Below, one piece after another: positions 41,201-53,257 of a stretch of DNA of 64,000 nt. Numbering within the stretch: the stretch's first letter is position 1; every line of letters begins with the position of its first letter. The position numbers were made by a program, and so were the translations under genes. Source of the stretch: Hemileia vastatrix (lineage: Eukaryota; Basidiomycota; Pucciniomycetes; Pucciniales; Zaghouaniaceae). The notes beneath the pieces were generated by a model. That model saw only the letters and a list, made by a program, of their open reading frames with translations, was not told the origin of the DNA and did no database searches. Location: assembly GCA_030280995.1 (NCBI GenBank), contig JASXTE010000007.1:10135001-10199000 (forward strand), read 5' to 3'.

Positions 41201-42600
41201 GAAAATTATATTGAAGTCAATAAAGAATGGAATAAATCTTGATTATATGAGCAGTCGTCATGAAGGTACTCAAGTCCTGTATTCTGTATCAAGAAACCTA
41301 ATGGAATGCTCAGGGTAGTTCATGATCTTAGGAAATTTAATAAGGTTACCATAAAAGATGCTGGTATACCAACTAGTGCAGAGGAGTTTTTAGAGGTGTT
41401 TACTGGAAGATTGTGTTTTGTGTTAGGTGATATTATGGGGGAATATGATGAGAGAGAATTACATCCTGATTATAGCCCTTTCACTATTTTGATACTCCAC
41501 TTGGTCAATTAAAATTAACAAGATTACTTCAAGTTGTAAAAAATTTGGTTACTGTTTATCAGTCTCAGATGGATTGGATTCTTTAAAATTAAATTCCACA
41601 ATATGCTGGTATATTTATTGATTATGGTGGAATAAAAGGTCCTTCAACAGATTATGATAATGATGTAATGGAGGATAATACAGGGATAATAAACTTTTCT
41701 GTGAATATGCTGCTGTTCTGGAGAGAATTTTTTTTAAGATTGAAGAGGCTGGTTTAACTATTTCTGGTTCAAAGGTTACTTTTTGTGTACCAGCTTTGGA
41801 AATTCTAGGTCATGTGGTATGTAAAAATGGTAGGATTACATTTAAGAAGAAGGTTAAAAAAATTTAGTCCTGGAAAAGGCCCAAGGATACAAATGAAGTT
41901 AGAGGTTTTTATATTTATGTGTTTATTTTAGAATGCTTATCAAGGAAATTTCCTCATTTGAAGCTCCGTTGAGACACTTGACTAGAAAGGATGCAGATTA
42001 AGAGTTGGATGATGAATGTGAAGATCCATTTGTGAAGTTTAAAAAGGTGGTTGGAGAAGATATGGGGTCCACATATTAGATTATGGTAAAGGAGTAGTTA
42101 GCATTTATTTGGCTGTAAACTCAAGTCAAATTACTGATGGGGATGTCTTGTATCATATAGATAAAGCTAGTTACATCAGAACATTCAGATATGAATCTTT
42201 TCTTTTTATTGATGTGGAATCAAGATATTCTCAAAAAAATTTAGAACTCTGTGGAGTGGCAAAAATTTTGAATAAATTGAAAAATTTATTATGGGGACAA
42301 CACATAAAGCATCAAGTGGATGTTAAATATTTAATAAAAATGATTAATTCCTCATGTTTACAAAATGCAACCTTGACCAGATGAGCAGCTTTTATTCAAA
42401 ATTTTTAAATTAATCTGGTTCATTAGCCTGGAAAAACCTTTACTATACCAGATGAATTTTCAAAAGACCACATCCTGAAAAGGATTCAGACTCAGAATAA
42501 TTAAATGAATATATGAATGTTATCAAGGCCAGAACAGAATTTCCTGAAGACTTTCATTAACTCCCCCATGAGATTAAACAGGCTGGCTTAATATGTGTAA
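38239..42600 (+). pseudogene. Protease, RT and RNase H remnant of M1
   Basis: The protease active site LVDSGSQKN is at 38263-38289, followed by decay. After solo LTR A2, RT appears at 41270-41520 (CIKKPNGMLRVVHDLRKFN, DAGIPTSAEEFLEVF, DIMGEYDERELHPDYSPF). The YxDD region near 41620 is degraded, and the thumb is at 41730-41860 (KIEEAGLTISGSKVTF, ILGHVV). RNase H traces are at 42080-42380. The linker at 42555-42640 carries two variants of the CTCCCCCATGAG repeat seen at the start of B1. Stops and frame changes are frequent. Confidence 0.8.
39400..40536 (-). mobile_element. Solo LTR A2 (family of element A)
   Basis: 1137 bp, nearly identical to the LTRs of A, with exact duplication ATATC at 39395-39399 and 40537-40541. 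It is the product of recombination between the two LTRs of a former full element. Confidence 0.95.
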
Positions 42601-42650
42601 ATAATGACAAAATTCTCCCCTGTGAGGAGAAACTGGCTGGTTGTATAAAT

Positions 42651-43227
42651 GTGAAAAATGATGTGCTTAGGGAATTTGATGATTGTGTAGATAAATTTTG
42701 TAAAAAAGAGGTTGGAGAAGAAGTGGTTTATTATTATAAGGATGGTGAAATTGTGTGGGATAGTAGTAAATTAATCAATGGTGTATATTTTGAATTATTA
42801 GAAAATTCAGTTAAAGAGACATTTATTTATTGTGAAAATTTGGTTATAAGGAGGTTGGAAAAAGAAGAAGTGGTTGATGCTAAAAGGTTTTCTGAAGATG
42901 TAAAAGAAAAATTGGTTGAAGTAATATTGGAAGGTTCAGAGGTTGAAAATTTAAAATTTTATATTATAAGTATGCAAATCAAATGTTTAAGATTATTGGC
43001 TCATTCATGTGTTGATAATTATGGGGATAGAGAAGTTCCCATTGATGTGGTGTTGTTTGAATTTCAAGATGAAGTCTGGGGGCAGACAGGATTCTACTTA
43101 AAACTGGTTAAATATTTTTTAACTCTTGAAAGGCCAGAGAATCATGATGAAGCTTATTGGATGGCTGTCAAGAGGAAGTCACCAGGATTTTATTTATCTG
43201 ATTGTAGTTTGATTAAAATGAGGTATC
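42651..43227 (+). pseudogene. Linker and integrase start of M1, before D insertion
   Basis: The frame aligns with the pre-integrase part of B1 (IDVVLFEFQDEVWGQTGFYL, TLERPENHDE, KRKSPGFYLSDCSLIKMR). It is cut at 43227 by element D. The rest resumes at 52562 in the aligned order, with GTATC duplicated. Confidence 0.85.
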
Positions 43228-44339
43228 TATCGGCGCGGTTGTCTAGAAGGTGGAAGAAGAAAGAAGAAAAAGGAGAAAGGGACACAAGAAGACAAAGAAT
43301 GGAAAGTGGAAAAGAGTGAAGGACGCAAATAAGGGAAAAAAGGATTTAATATATAAGGTGAGTAGTCTTAATATGATTGTAATGTAAGTATTTTAATTTC
43401 AATGCGCAGCAGTCAAGTATTATAGTTTAATGTTCTTACCGCAACCTTAAGATTTTGTATATATTATTTATTTATTTTATTTCAACTAAAATGTATTACT
43501 AGGTAAAAGAAAAGGAATCAATACGTGTATAAAAATATATAAGTGTAAGTAAATTGTAATAATGTAAGTGATTCAGCTGAAGGGGGTTACAAAGGCCCTT
43601 ATATAGCCAAGGGGCCCTCTGAAGCTCCACAAAAGTAAATACAATAATTTATGAGTAAATGTAAGGGGTGAGAAATCAAAAATGTACTAATTTGTTAAAA
43701 TGCAGTAGTCAATATTTCACCAGTATCAATTCCCCCTCAATATTACGCATAAATAAGTACAAGACATATAAAAAATAACTAATGTAATTTAAAATAAGTA
43801 TTATGAAGTACTATTTTAAAGTGGAATGTAATATATTACTATTTTAATTCATACAATTAATATAAGTAATTATTTTAGATTAAAATATGACAATTTAATT
43901 AGTTTAAATGTTTTAAAAAATTTAATTACATAATTTTGAGCCACAGAACCGCCGAAAAATCAGGGATAATAATGTATAAATTATTATAAGGGTCTAATAA
44001 TTAATTAATATTATTATAAGTCAACATTTTGCCTTATAAGTATAATATAATATTATAATTAATTAATTATTATATTATAATTATTTAAATACATAAAAAT
44101 GCGCCCAATTTTTATAGAAAATAATATAATTTATGTTTATTCTAATAGTATATAATTAATAACATAATAAAATAAATATAACCCTTATTTTAATTTTATT
44201 TAATAAGGTAATTTGTACTTCATTTTATTATGCAATAAAATATTAGTTTATATACATAAAAAGCATAAATTTTCACCCTCTTTCAGGTCCAATGACTTAA
44301 CATAAGTTTTACTGGGCTCCTGGTACAGCCTGGCTGACA
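43228..44339 (-). mobile_element. 3' LTR of element D
   Basis: 1112 bp. Carries TATATAAG (minus strand) at 43598-43605. About 30 bp longer than the other LTR, mainly from one block near 43830. Confidence 0.95.
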
Positions 44340-44351
44340 CTCCCTCACTCT
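44340..44351 (-). promoter_or_regulatory. Polypurine tract of element D
   Basis: AGAGTGAGGGAG in element sense beside the LTR, identical to A. Confidence 0.85.
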
Positions 44352-44371
44352 AAAAAACAATAAAAAAAATG

Positions 44372-47300
44372 CTAAGATTTTTTCTTTTTATACTTTTTTA
44401 ATAGAGTGGAAAGGTTATAAATCTCTTTTCCAGGTATCCATTTATCATGCTCAGATAATTTATTTTTATATCTCAATAAATATTCAATACATTTTTCAGA
44501 GGTGATAACTCTGTCATTAAGAATTTTATCAATTTTCTGCAATTTCTTTGACTTCCTGAGGATTTTTCTTGGGTCTTCCCCTTCTCTTAGCAAATAAGTC
44601 ACTGTTGGAAGTATAAGGTTTAAGGAGGGAAATGGGAAAAACAGGATATTTTCTGTCATAAGGAGAATACAATATAACTTCTACTGCATTATCTCCCACC
44701 ATTCTTTTAACAACAAATGGTCCTACAAATGGATCATTTAATTTTTTATTGCCTTGTAAATTGAAGTGAACTGTAGATATTAGTACCTCATCACCCTTTT
44801 TAAAAGTGTGCTCTTCATGGGATTTATCCCATATTTTCTTTTCATATTCAAATGCTTTATCAATACAGCTTTGAGCATGTTTTATGCATAGCTGTTGCAT
44901 TTGCATAAAAGATTTTACACCAGGATGTAGTTCCAACTTAGGGAATTTATTATTGAGAATTTGAGCAGGAGTGTTTGGAACATAACCTAACCAAATCTCA
45001 AAAGGCTTTTTCTCAGTGACAGAATGAACAGTGCTATTATATGCAAATTCAAGACCAGGCAATAGAGTGACCCAGCCATGAGTAAATCTGTCATTGTATT
45101 TATATTCTAAATCCAAGGCACTATACCTTCTAATCATATCTTCAAGAGTTTGAATCATTCTTTCAGCTAGACCATCAGTCTGAGGATGATGAGCTGTAGA
45201 TAACTTTAACTCACAACCACATATATCCATCAAAGACATCCAAAATTCAGAGATAAACTTTGGGTCTCTATCAGATATGATGGCTTTTGGAAAACCAACA
45301 ATATTACACATATGTGAACACCACAAAAAGGCTAAATCTTTGGCGGAAAAATCTTTGTGGGTAGGAATTAATTTACACATTTTAGTGAATCTGTCCACTA
45401 TAACCCAGCAAGAATTATAACTGTCTTTCCCTGCTACAGGAAGACCAGTGACAAAATCCATATTAATGATTTTACAAGGAGCAACATGTGCTTCAATATG
45501 TTGCATTAATCCTGCTCTTTTACCAGTCATTCTTTTAGATTTTTGGCAAGAATCACAAGATTCAACATATAATTTTGTGTCTTCAGACATATTAGCCCAC
45601 CATGCAGTGTTTTTAATCCTGACCATAGTTTTTTCTAGATCAAAATGACCAGCTAATATGTAATCATGACATAATTTTAAGATGATTTCTTTCATTGAAG
45701 GAGAAATAACAATTACATTAGTAAGTTTTCTCCTGTAATAAATATAACCATCATCAATTGAAAACTTTCTTTTAGTCAAAGCAGTTTGGTATTTTGGTGG
45801 GAGAATTTTTATTAATGCTTGAATTGAAGCATTCTTTGGATCATTCAAGATAGTAACCAATTTATTCAAATCAGAATCTTTTTCATATGAATCCAGAATT
45901 AATTGCAACAATTCTTCCTCCATGTCCACAATATATATACCATAAATGTGAATGTTATCATCCTCAGGGACATAGGCAGGATTGGAGTCATTATTAGGTA
46001 GGGGTAGTCTTGACAGCATATCAACATTGGAGTGAACATTTTCAGCTCTATGGATAATTGTCATTCTTCCCCTGTACTCTTGAACAGCCAGTTTCCACCT
46101 AAACATATGTCTATTTGGTGTCTTCAGGTTTAAGAGGGACTTCACAGCACTACAGTCAGTTACCAGTTCAAACTTCTGGTCATCTAGGTAGTAATGAAGT
46201 TTTTCAAGAGTCCAAACAACTGCTAAGCACTCTAATTGAATGGCACGATATTTTAATTCACTATTTCTTAAGGTTCTTGAAAGATAACAAATAACAACCT
46301 CTGAGGATTTATCATTAATAATTTGTTTTTGGTGAAGGGCAGCACCCAGACCAACAAAGCTAGAATCTGTGTATAGGACAAAAGGTTTGTTGAAATCTGG
46401 AAGAGCCAATATAAGGGCTGTCATTAAGCAACTTTTTAATGTATCAAAAGCTTTTTGACAGTCATTATTCCAGAGAAAGGCAACATCTTTTCTGGTCAGT
46501 TTTGTAAGAGGCAAGGCTATGACCTGATAATTTTTAATATATTGTCTATAATAGCCACACATACCCAAAAAACTTTGGATTTCTCTTACAGAAGTTGGTG
46601 CTTTCACATTTTGAATGGAAGAAACTTTGTTTTGGTCTACACAAATTTGTAAGCCTGACACAACATGGCCAAGGACTTTCAAGGATTTAAAACCAAATTT
46701 ACACTTTTTTAAGGACAAGGTTATATTGATTTCATCCATTTTTTGGAAAACTCTATTTAAGTGAATCATATGTTCATCAAAAGGTTTAGAAAAAATTATA
46801 ATGTCATCAATATAAACCATGAGCCATCCTTCAATTATTTCTTTATGGAAAGTGTTATCCATGACTTTTTGAAAAACTGAAGGAGAATTTTTAGGGCCAA
46901 ATGGCATCCTAACATACTGATATATTCCCATATGAGTAGCAATTAGTAAAAAATTTTGTGAATTTTTCTCAACAGGAATTTGATGATAACCTTTATTGCC
47001 ATCCAGACAACTAATAAATTTTGCACCCTGTAAGGTAGCATGAATTGAATTAATTCTGGTCAAAGGATAAATCTCATCCACAGTATAAGTGTTTAATGCT
47101 CTGTAATCTCCACATAATCTAGCCTTATCTTTTTCATAAGAAATCAAGACTGGGGATATGACACAATATTTTGGGGTGACATCCACTTTCTCAATTATAT
47201 TCATTTTTAATAAGGTAGAAATATTATCTTCAATATCCTTTCTTTTTGTTGGAGAAGCAGGATATGGTTTTTTCTTAAGACTAGGAGGAATATCACTCAA

Positions 47301-48323
47301 GTTACAGGATAAAGTAATTTTCATTTCATCCTTAACAACTCCTAGGACATGAGAACCATGAGCAAAAGCCATAGGAAAAGAGGTAATTGAGGCAATTATA
47401 GAATCCTTCTGCTCACTAGTTAATTGATTACCAAAAGAAGCAGTATTTATTTTAGTTAATAAACTATCCATTTCATTTGTTGGTCTACCTGTACATTGAA
47501 TTAATGAGTTACAAGACTTTATCAAATATACAGAAGATCTTCTAAGGGAAGAAATTTTGGATTTCCTTTTGCCATTCAATCCCAATGTGAAGCAATTATT
47601 GGCAGGGTCAAATTTTACAGCAAACATGGTCAGAATGTCATTACCCATAATAAACCAATTGCTCAAATTATCATTTCTCATTACAACAAATTCACAAACA
47701 GCTCTGACAAAAACATCATTATATTTGAAGAATACAGTGGCTTTGTATTTGCCAATGGAACACAAAATAGAGCCATAACCTCTCCATTTTTCACATGTCA
47801 TAGGTAATAATTTATCCATATAATCTTTATCCACTGAAGACAGTGCCTTTTCAGACACCACACTTCCTCCAGAACCAGAGTCAAGAACAACCTCAACATT
47901 TTTACCATTAGTGATAACTGGTGCCTTCAAAGGGGATATGGATATAGAGCTGTCAGTAATATCTTTAATGATTTCAGCATTTTCTACTGAAGATAAATCT
48001 AAATTACACTCTTCAGAAATATTGTCTAAATATTGCACATCTTGTTCCAACATTAAGACATCCTTAAGGGATTCATTTTCATAGGAGATATTACTGTCAC
48101 AGTCACTGGAAGAGTCATTGAGATCAACATCAGCATCCTCAGTGTCTGCAGTTTGTTCAACAAGATGAATTTTCTTGTTACACACATGGCCCTTCTGCAA
48201 AGGTTTTTTACATTTAAAAAAAGTATTAGTTGCATATTTTTTGGGTGCAACTGGGGCAGAGGGTTTACCAGGTTTTTCTGGAGGTCTGGTAGAGGGCTTA
48301 CTCTGATCATGATAAGATTTCAT
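44372..48323 (-). pseudogene. Protease-RT-RNase H-integrase-chromodomain of element D
   Basis: A 1264-codon frame (48323 to 44529) runs from the zinc knuckle through protease (DSGSGG), RT (VYIDDIIIFS), RNase H (LYTDSSF) and integrase (MDFVTGLP, HHPQTDGLAERM) without a break at the gag-pol junction. This shows that the family uses one Gag-Pol frame. The zinc knuckle has changed: CYKC of A is here FFKC. A shift near 44535 puts the chromodomain (EYLLRYKNKLSEHDKWIPG, 44372-44535) in another frame. Upstream, gag is disrupted, so the element is probably dead despite the long frame. Confidence 0.9.
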
Positions 48324-49820
48324 AGGATAATTCTTTGCTTCATATCTATGGTTAAGTAATACTTCATTACAGATATTAATAAGAGAAGAATATTCTTTAC
48401 ATGCTCAGTTCTAGCCACAATTAAATCTCTTAGAGAATTTGGTAATTTATAAAGAATTTTATCTCTTATAATATCATAATCCATTTTTGGATCAATAGCT
48501 CTCAGGATTTTTGTTACTTTCATAAGAAAAACAATTGGTTTATCATCAGAGGAAGAGATATATTTAGAGTTCTCATACAATCTCTGTTGAGCCAATCTAA
48601 ATTTTGAACCACCAAACTGATTCTCAATCAAGGTTTTCCATTCATTCCATGTATAATGGATATCATCCAATAAAACAGATTCATACCACATTAAGGCTAC
48701 ATTGGAGAATAAAGAAATTAACTTAGAAACAATTTCTTCATCTGCTTATTTATATGACTTCTTCAAATTATCATTTCTTTGGATAAAGTGTTGCCAATCA
48801 GATGAAGAATCACCATCAAAGGTAGGGTATTGCTCCAGTTTAGGCCAGTTTTTATTACTGCTAGGGTGGTCAGCCTTATGGTTTGAATTATTCAAGGTAA
48901 TCAATTCTAGAAGTCTTGAAAGGTGTTCAGATATTTCATTACTGACAGAGGCAGATGGCTCATTGTGAGTATCAAAATACATTTTGTTTGAAGCACCAGA
49001 TTTCACAGACAAGTTATCAACTGGTTTAATTGGGGCATTACAAGTGAGAGAAGAAACACCCTATTCAGGCTGTTTATTTTTATAATTACCAGAAAGTTTA
49101 GTATTATTTCTTAACTCATCACAATTGTCATCATGAATAGCTTGTAATGTAGAAACCTATTTCTCAAGATCAGATAATTTATTCATTAATTCAGGGATAT
49201 AAGATAGTTGATCATTAATTTTAGCAATAGATAGAACATTTCTGTCCTCTTCTACTGAGCCTTTATTACTCAAATTCTGAAAATCAATTTTAAATTTTCT
49301 TAATTCACTGTGCAGAAGCTTATTGTCATTTTTCAAGGAAGTATTTTCATACATAAGTGGCTTCATATCATTGATAAGTTTATTAAGATGATTATTTTTA
49401 TCAGAGAGTGATCTGTGATCATTTCTAATAGACTTTTTCTGAGAAAGGACGGTATTTAAATTATCTTTCAATTTGAAATAAGCTGTGTCCTGGACAGAAG
49501 AACTCACTTTACAGTGTAAATGTAAATTATTTAATCTATCATTCTCATGTTTTAAAAAATCTCTTAAAATTTTATCTTTGATACATTAAAATCAGGAGAG
49601 CCTTTCAATATTTCTTCGGAAGTTTTCTCAAGTAAAAAATTAATTTCAGGAGCAGCAGAATCATTTTTAATTGCAAGAGAAGGATTAACTAAAGAAGTAG
49701 AGGTCAAATGTAATGGTTCATCAAAAGAAAGTTTGCTTAGAACATCATTAGGGCTACTAATTACAGGAAGTTTTCTTTTAATAGGTTTAACTTTTCTTTC
49801 AGCATAGTCAATAAGATTAC

Positions 49821-49878
49821 CTGTAGAAGAATTATTATTAGTATAAATACCAAAATGTTTATCAACCAAATCACTTAC
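49821..49878 (-). other. Candidate second intron in gag of element D
   Basis: 58 nt, GTAAGT to TTCTACAG, with a consensus TACTAAT branch site, at the same place as in A. Confidence 0.5.
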
Positions 49879-50538
49879 CATGGCAGAGGAGGAAACTTCC
49901 CCTGTGCCTTCTTTCTTCTGCCTCCCTGATAAGGATGGGGCTGAGGAGTAGGATTGAAGGTTTGTGTCCTGTGTGGGCCAGGGTGTTGAGTTGCTGGCTG
50001 CTGAACATTCTGTGGGTAATGGCTCATCAAGTAATCCCATTTCCACTGTTCCACTTGTAGAGTGTTTTGATTTTGGGTGGAGGAGCTGGGGGACTGAGAA
50101 GGTTGAGCCTGAAACTGAGGCTGACTGGGAGGCAACTGAGGAGGGGCCTGGGCCTGATTTTGGGTCCTGAGTTCCTGAACTTGATCCAACAAGGTGTCTA
50201 CTTTTGCCTTGTATTTCATCTTTTCTGTCTTCAGTTCTTTGATGTGACTGGACAGATTGCTGATTTGCTAGGACAGAGGAAGTTTTTTTATTTTGAAGAC
50301 TTTTAGAAGACCTTCTTGAGGTACTGGAGGTTTTACTTCTTTCTGTTGTGCTGGGGGAAGGGGGTTTGATTTGTTTACTTCTCCTATCATTTCCACATCC
50401 TGAATTATGTGAATTTTTCTTGTTAGCATAAGATTTTTTATGCGCAACTTTAGAAGAACTCACAGTAACAGCATCATAATCAATTTCAATTTCATCCACA
50501 TCCAAATTTTCCATGGTTTCACTCCATTTGGAAGACAT
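49875..50538 (-). pseudogene. Overlapping-frame protein of element D (one stop)
   Basis: Joining 50538-50464 to 50399 onward enters the same alternative frame as in A. The coiled coil (KVDTLLDQVQELRTQ), EQWKWDYLMSHY and ending GKFPPLPW are kept. A TAG at about 50270 interrupts it shortly before QISNLSSHIKELKTE. Confidence 0.6.
50400..50463 (-). other. Candidate 64-nt intron in gag of element D
   Basis: GTGAGT to TTCAG with TGCTAACA, equal in length and place to 26370-26433. Confidence 0.65.
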
Positions 50539-51480
50539 GTTTTATCTGTGGGCTAAAAAAAAATCAAGTGGTTAATATAAAATCACTGATTCAAAAGGTA
50601 ATTAATTATTGTTCTTTATTATACTGTTTAATTTTGAAATCATAACAATGATAATAAAAATAAAATTGATTTAATTTAATAATTTATTATTTCAATTGAT
50701 TTGAATAATACAATTTATTTAAAATTTCAAAATCTTTAAACAATAAGGTTTATTTATTTTTATTTTGAATTTATCAACAATAAACAATTTATTATTATTA
50801 GAAAAAAAAATTCTCAAAGTAATAATAAAATTGTTTATTATTTTAAATCCTAATAACAATAAAGAAAAAGTATTATTTTAAAATAATCAAACTTTAATTT
50901 ATTATTTCAAGTTTATTAAAACAATAAAAATTTAAATTTAAAGATTATTATTTATGTTATAAAACAATAATCAATGATAGAATTAAATTTGGGACTAAAT
51001 ACACTGGGTATTATTATTGTCAACCAAAAATAATTAATAATATTTATTGGGACTAAGTATAAAATACTATTTTGGTCAACCAATAATAACAAATATTTAA
51101 GATAATTAATTAAATAATTTAAATAAAATAAATAGCTTCTAGGACTAAGAGATATACTCTATTATGGTCAACTAGGAATAAAAAAAATAAAATATGATCG
51201 CTTACACTCAGTGTTTCAGCAATTATACCAAAAACACTGTTATTGCAATAAAAAATCTAGTATAATAGTTGAAAGTGGCAGAGATTGACTTACAGTAGTG
51301 ATTGTTAAATCACTTACAATATATAGGACTTTAAAAAATATATAAACCTTATATTGAGTTCCCCGGTTCGATTCACGGTCACGGAAAAAGTTCATCTTTT
51401 CTCATGAGTGGTCTGTGAGTTTTGACGTTTGTCCAAAATGGTCGTCAAGCTTTGATTCGTCGTTTTGAAAGGCCCACAAG
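50539..51480 (-). other. 5' leader of element D
   Basis: Very AT-rich. Near the LTR, GGGCCTTTCAAAACGACG matches A. At 51365-51385 GGTTCGATTCACGGTCACGG (plus strand) resembles a tRNA T-arm with a Pol III B box. About 75 bp before it, AGTGAT and ATCACT form a hairpin. Confidence 0.5.
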
Positions 51481-52561
51481 TATCGGCGCGGTTGTCTAGA
51501 AGGTGGAAGAAGAAAGAAGAAAAAGGAGAAAAGGACACAAGAAGACAAAGAATGGAAATTGGAAAAGAGTGAAAGACGCAAATAAGGGAAAAAAGGATTT
51601 AATATATAAGGTGAGTAGTCTTAATATGATTGTAATGTAAGTATTTTAATTTCAATGCGCAGCAGTAAAGTATTATAGTTTAATGTTCTTACCGCAACCG
51701 TAAGATTTTGTATATAGTATTTATTTATTTTATTTCAACTAAAATGTATTACTAGTTAAAAGAAAAGGAATCAATACATGTATAAAAATATATAAGTGTA
51801 AGTAAATTGTAATAATGTAAGTGATGCAGCTGAAGGGGGTTACAAAGGCCCTTATATAGCCAAGGGGCCCTCTGAAGCGCCACAAAAGTGTATACAATAA
51901 TTTATGAGTAAATGTAAGGGGTGAGAAATCAAAAATGTACTAATTTGTTAAAATGCAGTAGTCAATATTTCACCAGTATCAATTCCCCCTGGATGTTACG
52001 CATAAAGAAGTACAAGACATATAAAAAATAACTAATGTAATTTAAAATAAGTATTATGCAGTACTATTTTAAAGTGGAATGTAATAAGTAATTATTTTAG
52101 ATTAAAATATGAGAATGTAATTAGTTTAAATGTTTTAATAAATTTAATTACATAATTTTGAGCCACAGAACCGCCGAAAAATCAGGGATAATAATGTATA
52201 AATTATTATAAGGGTCTAATAATTAATTAATATTATTATAAGTCAACATTTTGCCTTATAAGTATGATATAATATTATAATTAATTAATTATTATATTAT
52301 AATTATTTAAATACATAAAAATGCGCCCAATTTTTATAGAATATAATATAATTTATGTTTATTTTAATAGTATATAATTAATAACATAATAAAATAAATA
52401 TAACCCTTATTTTAATTTTATTTAATAAGGTAATTTGTACTTCATTTTATTATGCAATAAAATATTAATTTATATACATAAAAAGAATAAATTTTTGCCC
52501 TCTTTCAGGTCCAATGACTTAACATAAGTTTTACTGGGCTTCTGGTACAGCCTGGCTGACA
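51481..52561 (-). mobile_element. 5' LTR of element D
   Basis: 1081 bp, pair of 43228-44339. TATATAAG promoter motif at 51851-51858 (minus). Confidence 0.95.
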
Positions 52562-53257
52562 GTATCCAAATCCTCAAGTTATAGTTACTCAGAGAAAGGG
52601 GAAAGAGTTAGTTATTAATTCACTGCATGAATATCTTTGGCATAGAGGTATTTGAGAATCATATGGGCAAATTGTTGATAGATTTTAGTGGCCTGGAATG
52701 AAGTTTCCTGTTAAAAAATGGGTTCAGTAAAGAAATGAATGTCAAGGAAGAAGCTATTTAAGGCTAAAAAAACCTGGAAATGCAACCAGTAAGAGCACTC
52801 TTTTTGGTAGGGTTAGTTTGGATACTGTTAATATTATAGAGGGACAATATAAATATTAAATTGTTTCCAGAGATGATTTATCTGGTTGGGTAGAGGCAGG
52901 GCATTAAATTAAGTTGAATGCCAAAAAAGTGGCAGATTTTTTAATGAAAGATTCGATGTATAGGTATGGAATGATAATTTGGTGACTGTTGATGGAGGTC
53001 CTGAATTTGGGAAAAAGCTTAGGGAAGGCAATTAAAATTTGGATCAAAGGTTAGGGCAGCAACCCCATATTATCCTGAAGCTGAAGGAATGGTAGAAGGA
53101 GGGCATAAATTCATTAATAATTCTTTTTTTAAAATTGGTGGCACAAGTGCTAAAAATTGGAGGCACTTTTTACCATTTGTTTTATTTGCTGACAGAATCA
53201 CTGCTAAAATGATGACTGGATATCCACCTTATGAACCAGTTTATGGTCAAAAAGAAG
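52562..53257 (+). pseudogene. Integrase remnant of M1, after D insertion
   Basis: Continues the aligned order after 43227. Blocks are NPQVIVTQRKGKELVINSLH, RVSLDTVNI (first catalytic D), VDGGPEFG (second D) and YYPEAEGMV-like residues. Several stops are present. It ends abruptly at the start of the M2 LTR, at the residues matching FGQKAV of B1, so the C-terminus lies elsewhere or is lost. Confidence 0.8.

Larger units (their letters stand above)
48320..50538 (-). pseudogene. Gag remnant of element D
   Basis: Four blocks in changing frames correspond to A gag: 50538-49564 (start MSSKWSETMENLDVDEIEID), 49507-49157 (helical), 49012-48746 (FDGDSSSDWQHFIQRNDN) and 48691-48320. The first block stays open through the region that overlaps the alternative frame. 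Confidence 0.85.
43228..52561 (-). mobile_element. Element D: complete chromovirus nested in M1, 9334 bp
   Basis: Same organisation as element A, with exact target duplication GTATC at 43223-43227 and 52562-52566. LTRs differ by an indel and many substitutions, and gag is broken, so it is older than A. Both LTRs begin TATCGG rather than TG, while ending CTGACA. Confidence 0.95.
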
